From NCBI GenBank assembly GCA_910587305.1, contig CAJUKV010000010.1:3992-52372 (forward strand): DNA of 48,381 nt, in the 5' to 3' direction. Source of the stretch: an uncultured Lachnospiraceae bacterium (GTDB lineage Bacteria > Bacillota > Clostridia > Lachnospirales > Lachnospiraceae). The notes under the pieces are model-generated. The model did no database searches, was not told where the DNA came from, and saw only the letters and a list, made by a program, of their open reading frames with translations. The position numbers were made by a program, and so were the translations under genes. Below, piece after piece: positions 41,008 to 48,381 of the stretch (its first letter is position 1; every line of letters starts with the position of its first letter).

Positions 41008-42048
41008 TTATCTCGTTTGCAGGAAAACAGATTCCCGCTTGGCTTCCTCGTCATCCGGATAGCTTTTCAGGTAGCTTTCCATCAGGGACGCCGCATTTTT
41101 ATAATCGCCAAGCCGCTCATAGGCAACAATTTCATTCATTTTAAGCGTCTGCATCATGCCATTGTCTTCTATATTGATTGCGGACTGAAAATTCGCAAGA
41201 GCGCCCTCATAGTCCCCCGTCTCCATTTTGCATAGGCCAAGCTGATTTAAGACCTCCGCGTTTGGCCCGTCGCCTTCCAGGAAACTATTGTACACGCTGA
41301 TAGCATAATTATTATCCCCCAGCGTTTCGTAGGTTTTTCCCAAAAAGAGTATCGCCTCGTATCCGCTTTCTCCCCGGGCCTTTTCCAGATAGGTTCTGGC
41401 ATTTTCATAGTCCTGCAGGTAATAGCAGATACGGCCTTTTTCAAAATTGGTCATATCCTTGGTTCCCGCATCCATAGCGCTTTGCAGGTACTCCTGCCCG
41501 GCTTCCCTGTATCCTCCCGAGGCTAAAACATTATAAATGTCAATCAGCCTGTCATAATCTTTTTTGTCAAGGCTGATTGCTTTGTCAAAATCTTCTTTCG
41601 CCTTGTCCAGGTTCCCCTGTTCCGCATATAAAACGCCCCTCAGGTAGTAGGCGTCCTTTTCCTCGCTTTTCAGAGCGGTAATCGCATCATATACATTAAT
41701 TGCTTTCCCAATATCTCCCTGTTTGTAGTATGCTACGGCCAAATAGTAATTGATATCATAATCCATATCGTTTACCCTGCCGTCGCTTAAAGAAAGGGCT
41801 TTTTCAAACGCCTCTGCCGCCTCCCCATACATGGTTTTTCCCATATAGGCAATCCCTTCCCCTCTATATAAAAGGCGTTCATTTTCCCCCGCCTCTTTCG
41901 CCGCCTCAAAGCTTGCAAGGGCGCTGTCATAATCAAGAGCCGCCACAGCTTCCATGCCCGCGCTTATATTATCATTTTTATTCTGCCCTTTACAGCCTGT
42001 CAGCATCAGGACAAGGGCAAGGGCCATCATCACTTGTATTTTCTTCAT
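41008..42048 (-). CDS. TPR-repeat lipoprotein
   Basis: A 346-residue lipoprotein: a signal peptide ending in LTGC, then at least seven TPR-like units (for example NERLLYRGEGIAYMGKTMYGEAAEAFEKALSL-type helices, and DAYYLRGVLYAEQGNLDKAKEDFDKAI). TPR proteins act as scaffolds; the partner is unknown. The start at 42048 follows GGGAGGTTTGAG; a longer frame to 42102 does not change the signal peptide. Confidence 0.88.
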   Translation of the reverse strand: MKKIQVMMALALVLMLTGCKGQNKNDNISAGMEAVAALDYDSALASFEAAKEAGENERLLYRGEGIAYMGKTMYGEAAEAFEKALSLSDGRVNDMDYDINYYLAVAYYKQGDIGKAINVYDAITALKSEEKDAYYLRGVLYAEQGNLDKAKEDFDKAISLDKKDYDRLIDIYNVLASGGYREAGQEYLQSAMDAGTKDMTNFEKGRICYYLQDYENARTYLEKARGESGYEAILFLGKTYETLGDNNYAISVYNSFLEGDGPNAEVLNQLGLCKMETGDYEGALANFQSAINIEDNGMMQTLKMNEIVAYERLGDYKNAASLMESYLKSYPDDEEAKRESVFLQTR

Positions 42049-42173
42049 CTCAAACCTCCCTGCCGCATTGGCGACGGAAAAAAGCCGCAGGCGCCTTTGC
42101 AAATACCGCCGGATAATATTTCATAAAAGTTTATTTCTGCTTTCGTCAAACGGATGCTTCCCATCCGCCTGAC

Positions 42174-43547
42174 CTACTGCACGCAAAAATTAGTCCGCAA
42201 TCCCTTTGGGTAATGATTTTTCATCACGTTGCCGGATAACTTTCCCCAGCCAAGACTATAGCCCTCCACGCTGATTAAGTACCAGCCCTTTTCCCCATCC
42301 GTCAAAAGGGTTTGTCCCGAAAGATAAGCGGATGCTTCCGTGAGAGATAAATCCCGGGTATTTTTTACCTCCTCCGGCTTTAAAAAAAGCGCAAGAGCGT
42401 GGGCCGGTTCAAACCGTTTTTTCTTAAAGGTTCCCAAATGGAGGCCCGGCCTTAATACCTTAAGTCCTTTAAGAGACGGCGTTCCCTCCGGCATAAGATA
42501 CAACTGTTCGCCAAATTTTATGTAAGAGCCGTCTAAGGATACTTTCAGACATTGGTCTCTAAATTCTTCCCACTCCCCGCAGTCCTTCAACGTAATTCCT
42601 TTTTCTTCTGTCCCCGGGTTCATAGCGCCATCCGCAGCGTCCTCTCTTTTTTTCAGGCACGCTGCAAAATGGCCCTCCCCTTTCAGCTTGTGGGGCCACA
42701 GCCTTACGGTCTTTTCTATTTCCTCTATATCCGCTTCCGGGAAAAGCGGCATTCCTGCCATCATGCCGGGATATTTTTTTACCTCTTCGAGATGAAACTC
42801 AGGATGCTCTTTTAAAAAGCCGCTTATCGTTCCCTCGTCCTCCTCTGGCGCAAAGGTGCAGGTAGAATAAACCAGCCTGCCGCCTGCACGCAGCATGAGG
42901 GCGGCGCTTTCAAGTATATCCCTTTGCCGCCGGGCACACATTTTCACATTGTCAGGGCTCCATTCCTCTATTGCCTCATGATTTTTGCGGAACATTCCCT
43001 CGCCGGAGCAGGGAGCGTCCACCAAAATTTTATCAAAATATGCCGGAAAACGCTTTGTCAAAAAAGCCGGTTCATGGTTCAGCACAAGGGCGTTTCCAAT
43101 CCCCATTCTCTCTATATTTTCCGACAGAATTTTTGCTCTCTGGGGATGGATTTCATTGCACACCAAAAGCCCTTGTCCCATCATGGCACAGGCAAGCTGC
43201 GTGCTTTTCCCTCCCGGCGCCGCACACAAATCCAAAACCCTCTCCCCTGGCCGGGGCTCTAAATAAGCTGCCGGCGCCATAGCGCTTGCCTCCTGTATGT
43301 AGTAAACTCCTGCCTCATGAAAAGGGTGCCTGCCCGGCCGTTCTCCGTGCCTGTAATAATAACCGCCTTTCGCCCAGGGTACCGCTTCTTCTAGGAAATC
43401 CACTTTATCTGCAAATTCCTTTTCCCGTCCCTTTAAAAGATTCACCCGCAGGGACTCATAATTGGGTCTGTCGAAACTGGCCAGAAAATCAGCGTATTCC
43501 CCTCCCAACAGATTTTTCATTCTATCTAAAAACTGTTCCGGTAACAT
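42174..43547 (-). CDS. RsmF-like rRNA (cytosine-C5)-methyltransferase
   Basis: A 457-residue NOL1/NOP2/Sun family RNA methyltransferase: SAM-binding VLDLCAAPGGKSTQLA (about 105-120), motif IV VDAPCSGEGMF with Cys180, and motif VI YSTCTFAPEEDEGT with the catalytic Cys230. The C-terminal part (about 300-457) is the RsmF-type extension. The target in E. coli RsmF is 16S rRNA C1407; the precise site here is inferred from family only. Confidence 0.92.
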   Translation of the reverse strand: MLPEQFLDRMKNLLGGEYADFLASFDRPNYESLRVNLLKGREKEFADKVDFLEEAVPWAKGGYYYRHGERPGRHPFHEAGVYYIQEASAMAPAAYLEPRPGERVLDLCAAPGGKSTQLACAMMGQGLLVCNEIHPQRAKILSENIERMGIGNALVLNHEPAFLTKRFPAYFDKILVDAPCSGEGMFRKNHEAIEEWSPDNVKMCARRQRDILESAALMLRAGGRLVYSTCTFAPEEDEGTISGFLKEHPEFHLEEVKKYPGMMAGMPLFPEADIEEIEKTVRLWPHKLKGEGHFAACLKKREDAADGAMNPGTEEKGITLKDCGEWEEFRDQCLKVSLDGSYIKFGEQLYLMPEGTPSLKGLKVLRPGLHLGTFKKKRFEPAHALALFLKPEEVKNTRDLSLTEASAYLSGQTLLTDGEKGWYLISVEGYSLGWGKLSGNVMKNHYPKGLRTNFCVQ

Positions 43548-43710
43548 CTTAATCCCTTATTTATGCACTGTGTATGAAAAATGCTCTTTTGACTTCATTA
43601 CAATTAACTCTGTTTCAGCTTTTCATTTATGATACTCTATCCCCCTCCCTGCTGTCAACAAATTGCAAATCCGAATCCACATAAAACATCCACCGTGGTT
43701 GTCTATCACA

Positions 43711-43784
43711 CATTGGCCAAGAGGACGCTTGAAAGCGGTGACGACCGAATTTCTATTCGCGGAGAAGCGGACGGTTCGCCAATG
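43711..43784. repeat. Inverted-repeat element (copy B)
   Basis: CATTGGC (43711-43717) and GCCAATG (43778-43784) bound an interval in which CGGTGACGACCGAATTTC and TATTCGCGGAGAAGCGGACG closely match the reverse complement of 31998-32045. It therefore belongs to the same family as 31982-32185 but is shorter. It lies between the divergent RsmF-like gene and MMPL genes. Confidence 0.75.
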
Positions 43785-43842
43785 TATAAAAAAACTCCTC
43801 CCTAATAAATATAAATATCGGACAAATGTCCCATTTTGGGTA

Positions 43843-43871
43843 TTGTTATTTCCCTCCCAAATGAATATAAT
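43843..43871 (+). promoter_or_regulatory. Promoter of the MMPL/GLUG operon
   Basis: TTGTTA (43843-43848), a 17-base spacer and TATAAT (43866-43871). The start site is expected near 43878, which is downstream of an in-frame ATG at 43836 and upstream of the GTG at 43914. This fixes the translation start. Confidence 0.8.
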
Positions 43872-43913
43872 TTTCTCAAAAAAATGATTACCATTTTGAA
43901 AGGACTGGTTTAC

Positions 43914-46448
43914 GTGAACGGAAATAAAGCAACCCCAATGGAAAAGGTCGCCACTTTTATTGTTGATAAGAGGAACCTTTTTTTCTTATTGTACATTTTT
44001 GCTCTTATTTTTTGCTTCTTTTCCACCGGATGGGTTCAGGTGGAAAACGATATCACCACTTATCTGCCCGAGGAAACCGAGACCCGTCAGGGGCTTACCC
44101 TTATGAATGATCAGTTTATCACCTACGGCAGCGCCAGGGTCATGGTCTCCAATATATCCTACGAGCGTGGCGAAAGCCTGCGGGAAGAAATCGAAAATGT
44201 GGACGGCGTCTCCTCCGTAGCTTTTGACAGCACGGAGGATCATTATAAAAACGCCTCCGCCCTGTTTGACGTCACTTTTGACGGTACCGCAAGCGATGAC
44301 GTAAGCGTAAACGCCATGGCGCAGATAAAAAACCTTCTTGCAAAGTATGACACCTATGTAAACACAGAGGTGGGCCTCGATACGGCTGCCGATTTGAAGC
44401 AGGAAATGCAGGTCATTATTGTGATTGCCGCCATTATCATTGTGGTTGTGCTTACCTTAACCTCCCGCTCCTATGCGGAGGTTCCTGTGCTGATTGCCAC
44501 TTTTGGCGTCGCCGCGCTGCTGAACATGGGAACCAACTTTCTATGCGGCACAATTTCTTTTATTTCCAATTCCGTAACGGTAGTGCTGCAACTGGCCCTT
44601 GCCATTGATTACGCCATTATCCTATGCCATCGGTTCAGCGACGAGCACGAAACCTTACCTGCCAGAGAGGCATGTATTGCCGCTTTGGCCAAGGCAATCC
44701 CTGAAATTTCTTCTTCCTCGCTTACCACAATTTCCGGCCTGGCCGCTCTTGCTTTTATGCATTTTAAGATCGGTATGGATTTATCAACGGTGCTGATTAA
44801 AGCTATTCTGTTTAGCCTTTTGTCCGTTTTTACCTTGATGCCCGGTCTTCTTATGCTCTTTAGCAAGCTGATTGACAAAACCAAACACCGCAAGCTCATC
44901 CCACGTATTACCGCCGTGGGCAAGTTTGACCTCATGACGCGTTTTATTGTTCCGCCCATTTTTGCAGTAGTGATTGCCGTCACAGCAGTCTGGGCCAACA
45001 AATGTCCTTACTGCTACAGCTTTACGGATTTGGTTACCGCCAAGCAGAGTGAAAGTCAGATTTCCTATCAAAAAATCAAAAATACCTTTGGCTCCGGCAA
45101 TATGGTCGCCATGATCATTCCTTCCGGCAATTACATATCCGAAAGCGCTCTCCTTAAGGATATCGAAAGCTATCCGGAAGTAAAATCCGCCATGGGCCTT
45201 GCCAATGTGGAAGCCATGGACGGATATGTTTTAACCGACGCCTTAAATCCCAGGGAGTTTTCAGAGCTTGCCGGAATTGAATATGAACTCTCCAACCTTC
45301 TTTACTCAGCCTATGCGGTAAATGACGATCAGTATGGGCAAATCCTTAACGGGCTCGAGCAATATAAGGTTCCTCTCTTTGACATGTTTCTTTTTCTCAA
45401 AGATCAGATGGAAAGAGGAAATATTACTTTAGAGGGAGATATCCAGGACACGTTAGACGATTTATTTGATCAGTTGGAAAAGGCAAAGCTCCAGCTAAAG
45501 ACAGATACCCATTCTCGTCTTGTGGTATATTTGAATCTTCCTGAGGAAAGTCAGGAAACCTTTGATTTTCTGAAAATCCTCCGAAACGAGGCGTCAAAAT
45601 ACTATCCTGGCAAGGATGTTTATGTGGTGGGAAATTCCACCAGCGATTATGATTTGTCTTCCTCCTTCGGGCAGGACAATCTGCTGGTGAGCATCCTTTC
45701 CGCCCTGTTTGTAATCATTATCCTTTTGTTTACCTTTAAATCCGCCGGTCTTCCGGTTCTGCTGATATTGGTGATACAGGGCAGTATTTGGATTAACTTT
45801 TCCTTCCCTTACCTGCAGTCGGCCCCTTTGTATTTCTTAAGCTATCTGATTGTAAACTCAATTCAGATGGGCGCAAATATCGACTATGCCATTGTTATTT
45901 CCAGTCATTATAAGGATTTAAAGCAAACCATGCATCATAAACAGGCCATTGTGGAAACGTTAAACGAAGCCTTCCCTACTATTTTTACTTCCGGTTCCAT
46001 TCTGGCAGCGGCAGGCGCGCTCATTGGCCAGATGACCACCAATCCCGTTATCTCCGCTATCGGGGTCTGCTTAAGCCGGGGAACTCTTATTTCCATCTTC
46101 CTGGTACTTGCCGTGCTGCCCCAGATTCTGGTGCTTGGGGACAACATTATAGAGCACACAAGCTTTGAGCTCAACCGCATCAACTTATCGCCCAAAGCCT
46201 ACTCCGGCGCGGTCCGCGTGCAGGGCCGTATGAGGGGACATGTAAACGGTATGCTTGAAGGAACTTTTTATGGCGTCATCCGTGGAGATATGGAGGCCGT
46301 TATCATTACCGGCAGCGCCGCTCAGCTTGAGGACGGCCCGGAAAGTATAGCGGACAAAATAGCCAATCCTGTTTCGGATCCCTTACAGGAGGAAGATAAA
46401 CGGCTTCACCCCACGCCACAGGAAGGAAGTGATTCAGATGAAAAATAA
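43914..46448 (+). CDS. MMPL/RND-family exporter
   Basis: An 844-residue membrane transporter of the MMPL/RND superfamily. It has two repeats, each with one membrane segment, a large extracellular domain, and five more segments: the first with FLLYIFALIFCFFSTGW, then IVIAAIIIVVVLTL to about LLMLF; the second with LLVSILSALFVIIILLF to VLPQILVLG. ALAIDYAIILCHRF and MGANIDYAIVISSHY are the paired charged motifs in the proton-path segments. The GTG at 43914 follows GAAAGGACTGGTTTAC and lies downstream of the promoter. Substrate unknown: MMPL proteins export lipids, glycolipids or peptides. The secreted GLUG protein gene overlaps its 3' end. Confidence 0.88.
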   Translation: MNGNKATPMEKVATFIVDKRNLFFLLYIFALIFCFFSTGWVQVENDITTYLPEETETRQGLTLMNDQFITYGSARVMVSNISYERGESLREEIENVDGVSSVAFDSTEDHYKNASALFDVTFDGTASDDVSVNAMAQIKNLLAKYDTYVNTEVGLDTAADLKQEMQVIIVIAAIIIVVVLTLTSRSYAEVPVLIATFGVAALLNMGTNFLCGTISFISNSVTVVLQLALAIDYAIILCHRFSDEHETLPAREACIAALAKAIPEISSSSLTTISGLAALAFMHFKIGMDLSTVLIKAILFSLLSVFTLMPGLLMLFSKLIDKTKHRKLIPRITAVGKFDLMTRFIVPPIFAVVIAVTAVWANKCPYCYSFTDLVTAKQSESQISYQKIKNTFGSGNMVAMIIPSGNYISESALLKDIESYPEVKSAMGLANVEAMDGYVLTDALNPREFSELAGIEYELSNLLYSAYAVNDDQYGQILNGLEQYKVPLFDMFLFLKDQMERGNITLEGDIQDTLDDLFDQLEKAKLQLKTDTHSRLVVYLNLPEESQETFDFLKILRNEASKYYPGKDVYVVGNSTSDYDLSSSFGQDNLLVSILSALFVIIILLFTFKSAGLPVLLILVIQGSIWINFSFPYLQSAPLYFLSYLIVNSIQMGANIDYAIVISSHYKDLKQTMHHKQAIVETLNEAFPTIFTSGSILAAAGALIGQMTTNPVISAIGVCLSRGTLISIFLVLAVLPQILVLGDNIIEHTSFELNRINLSPKAYSGAVRVQGRMRGHVNGMLEGTFYGVIRGDMEAVIITGSAAQLEDGPESIADKIANPVSDPLQEEDKRLHPTPQEGSDSDEK

Positions 46449-48381
46449 ATTATTGCATTTGTTTCTGAAAGAAAAAGTGAAAAAGAATATTTCTCTTGCC
46501 ACTTTACTGATATTCGGCGCATTTTGGCTGTTTTACTGCTTTCCTGCCCTGGCGGCTCCCGGGTCGGACGCGCTCCCCGATATGGACTCTGCAAATGCAA
46601 TCCATATTAAAACGGTCAAAGATTTTCAGAAGTTTGCCGAAAACTGCTCGGTAGACAGCTGGTCAAGAGATAAAATATTTGTTTTGGATAAGGATATTGA
46701 CTTAAGCAGAGCCGACTTTTCACCTGTCCCCACCTTCGGAGGGGTTTTCTTAGGACAGGGGCATACCATCAGCGGCCTTACCCTTGAGGGCGGCAGCAAT
46801 TACATAGGGCTTTTCCGTTATATACAGGAATCCGGCCAGATATATCAGTTATCTGTCTCCGGCACGGCCCAGGTGGAGAGCACCCAGGTTGGGCTGGCTC
46901 TGCTTGCAGGATGTAATTATGGACTCCTCAGCGGCTGCGAAACCTCCGGAAATGTAACCGGAGGCGACCAGGTGGGAAGCATTGCGGGTTTAAACGAGGT
47001 TACCGGTGTCATCGCGGACTGCAGCGCAAACGGACTTGTCTGCGGCGGCCACTTAGTTGGCGGTATCGCAGGGGAAAATAAGGGAAATATTACCGGCAGT
47101 GTAAATCACAGCTTTGTAAATACCGCCCCTTCCGACAACAAAATGAACCTGAATACGAGTTTATCCGCCCTGAATACGGATACGGCCCTTCTGGATATCC
47201 TATCTACGGAAAATGCCGCCTCCGTGACCGATATTGGCGGCATTACGGGCAGTAATCCCGGTGTCATACACGCCTGCGTCAATGAAGGCTCCGTAGGCTA
47301 CCAGCATGTGGGCTACAATATAGGCGGCATTGCGGGCAGTCAGTCCGGCTACATAGAGGGCTGCGTTAACTACGGACTTTTAAACGGCCGCAAGGACGTG
47401 GGCGGCATTGCGGGACAGATGGAGCCCAGCAGTCAGCTCATCTTTTCCGAGGATACTCTGCAGAAGCTGGACAGGGAATTTGACAAGCTCCACGACCTTT
47501 TTACCCAGCTCGACAGGGATACCTCCACGGCCTCAGGCAGCCTTACCGGGCAGGTTGATCAGCTGCTCAACTCGGTGGAAAATGCGCAAAATGCGGTTGG
47601 GCAGATAATGAACGACGCCAGCAGCCATATGGCGGAATTTTCCGGCCTCACCGACCTTGCCAGTCTCCCAACGCCAAGGCCCGTATCGTTGGATTTTCTG
47701 GATAAGCTGCCCACACCTTCCTTTACTCCCTGGCCGTCTGTTTCCCCGTGGGCATCTTTTTCTCCATGGCCCACCGTTTCCCCATGGCCTGTCGGCAGCG
47801 CAACGCCTTCCGCCACTCCTGCCGCTACGGAATCGCCTACGGGAACGCCCTCTCCCGCCGCCACGAATGCGCCGGATGTACCGGATCCGAATCCTGATCC
47901 TGACCCTGATCCTCCTGTACCACCGGTGTTACCCGCGCCTCCGGCGGACGACGGCAGCACGGACGAAACCAATCCGGGAACAGATATCCCGCCGTCCTCT
48001 TCTGCCGACAGCACAACCACTGAAACCGTGCCGTCCCATACGGAAGAAAAGGGGGATATATTAGATACAATTTTGGATCCCAGCTACGCCATACCGAATT
48101 ATGAAGAAAATGATGTTTCCGTCGAACAGGGCGGCTTTGCGCCGGAGCCGCGCTCTGCCAAAACCGTAATCGCCGCACAAGCGTTGCAGGCAGGCGTTCC
48201 GGCCGATACCGGCTCCGATACCGTCCCCGGCACGGATGCGGATACTACGAATAACAATGACGGCACCATTAACAGTAATCCTGACAATGGTTCCGGGGCC
48301 AATTCCGGAGGTGATCCTGATAAAGTTCCCGGAGACAATTCCGGGGATAATCCTGGTAAAGTTCCCGGAGACAATTCCGGG
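46438..48381 (+). CDS. Secreted GLUG-repeat protein, partial (runs off the window)
   Basis: A frame open to the window end: 648 codons and no stop. The ATG overlaps the last 11 bases of the exporter gene and follows GGAAGGAAG, so translation is coupled. The N-terminal signal (about 18-40, IFGAFWLFYCFPALAAPG) leads to GLUG-type repeats (about 100-325: VGLALLAG, VGSIAGL, VGGIAGE, IGGITGS, IGGIAGS, VGGIAGQ). Then come a helical stretch (about 335-400), a Pro/Ser/Thr/Trp-rich linker with repeated TPW/SPW units, and Pro/Asp and Gly/Asn/Asp-rich low-complexity sequence, with a 12-residue tandem repeat at the end. It has the shape of a surface protein with a wall-spanning stalk. Its C-terminal anchor is outside the window. 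Confidence 0.85.
   Translation, partial: MKNKLLHLFLKEKVKKNISLATLLIFGAFWLFYCFPALAAPGSDALPDMDSANAIHIKTVKDFQKFAENCSVDSWSRDKIFVLDKDIDLSRADFSPVPTFGGVFLGQGHTISGLTLEGGSNYIGLFRYIQESGQIYQLSVSGTAQVESTQVGLALLAGCNYGLLSGCETSGNVTGGDQVGSIAGLNEVTGVIADCSANGLVCGGHLVGGIAGENKGNITGSVNHSFVNTAPSDNKMNLNTSLSALNTDTALLDILSTENAASVTDIGGITGSNPGVIHACVNEGSVGYQHVGYNIGGIAGSQSGYIEGCVNYGLLNGRKDVGGIAGQMEPSSQLIFSEDTLQKLDREFDKLHDLFTQLDRDTSTASGSLTGQVDQLLNSVENAQNAVGQIMNDASSHMAEFSGLTDLASLPTPRPVSLDFLDKLPTPSFTPWPSVSPWASFSPWPTVSPWPVGSATPSATPAATESPTGTPSPAATNAPDVPDPNPDPDPDPPVPPVLPAPPADDGSTDETNPGTDIPPSSSADSTTTETVPSHTEEKGDILDTILDPSYAIPNYEENDVSVEQGGFAPEPRSAKTVIAAQALQAGVPADTGSDTVPGTDADTTNNNDGTINSNPDNGSGANSGGDPDKVPGDNSGDNPGKVPGDNSG
48310..48381 (+). 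repeat. 36-bp coding tandem repeat at the window end
   Basis: Two adjacent 12-residue units, GDPDKVPGDNSG and DNPGKVPGDNSG, encoded by nearly identical DNA. The array is cut by the window edge and may continue. Such arrays often vary in copy number between strains. Confidence 0.8.

Noticed and set aside
47559..48020. Minus-strand frame rich in Gly/Ser opposite the GLUG gene
   Set aside because: Low-complexity mirror of the Pro/Ser/Thr-rich linker of the true plus-strand gene.

Overview
The window reads as chromosomal DNA of an anaerobic, endospore-lineage Firmicute, most likely a Lachnospiraceae (Clostridia) member. Supporting this are a six-gene Rnf complex in the order C-D-G-E-A-B, a T-box leader on pheST, an ATP-type PEP carboxykinase, SpoIID-like and SleB-like wall proteins, an ispH-rpsA pair and strong GGAGG ribosome binding sites. 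The family assignment is inferred from gene content and style. No rRNA, tRNA, prophage, CRISPR array or insertion sequence was seen. Most genes lie on the minus strand; the plus-strand exceptions are citrate synthase, the AP2-like gene, apbE, a YprB-like exonuclease gene and the final transporter/surface-protein pair.

Layout. 1-5.4 kb: a 15-bp tandem repeat, pheT and pheS, a Phe-type T-box leader with its own promoter, and a YihY-like membrane protein. 5.5-12 kb: a large SpoIID-like protein, a 6S-RNA-like ncRNA with a clear promoter and terminator, pckA, then divergent citrate synthase. 12-18 kb: a REC-GGDEF regulator, thrC, a SleB-type hydrolase, a two-AP2-repeat protein and a GH25 muramidase. 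18-27.4 kb: apbE, a YhcG/DUF1016 nuclease, a ferredoxin-type aldo/keto reductase and the rnf operon. ApbE is the expected flavin transferase for RnfG and RnfD. 27.5-36.8 kb: YprB-like exonuclease, orphan CheR, rpsA and ispH, a GLUG+LysM secreted protein, a BaiN-like flavoprotein, and RpiR and TetR regulators. 37-43.5 kb: a membrane-anchored amidase, NUDIX plus pyrF, a HepT/MntA-type toxin-antitoxin pair, a TPR lipoprotein and an RsmF-like methyltransferase. 43.7-48.4 kb: an MMPL/RND-type exporter translationally coupled to a secreted GLUG protein that runs off the window.

The least explained layer is the intergenic DNA. At least five families of short, hairpin-forming repeats recur: a ~140-bp three-hairpin element in three copies (one isolated, two in tandem); a GC-rich element found at two loci, one between the pheST T-box and pheS; a long inverted-repeat element with a related second copy; a terminator-bearing element at two sites; and short CCTGCAAATTT-type motifs. 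The more notable protein-level observations are the AP2/degenerate-HNH protein, a cysteine-rich tail on RnfE, a second degenerate GGDEF domain, the Arg-rich tail on the amidase, and the coupled MMPL exporter/GLUG surface protein pair.
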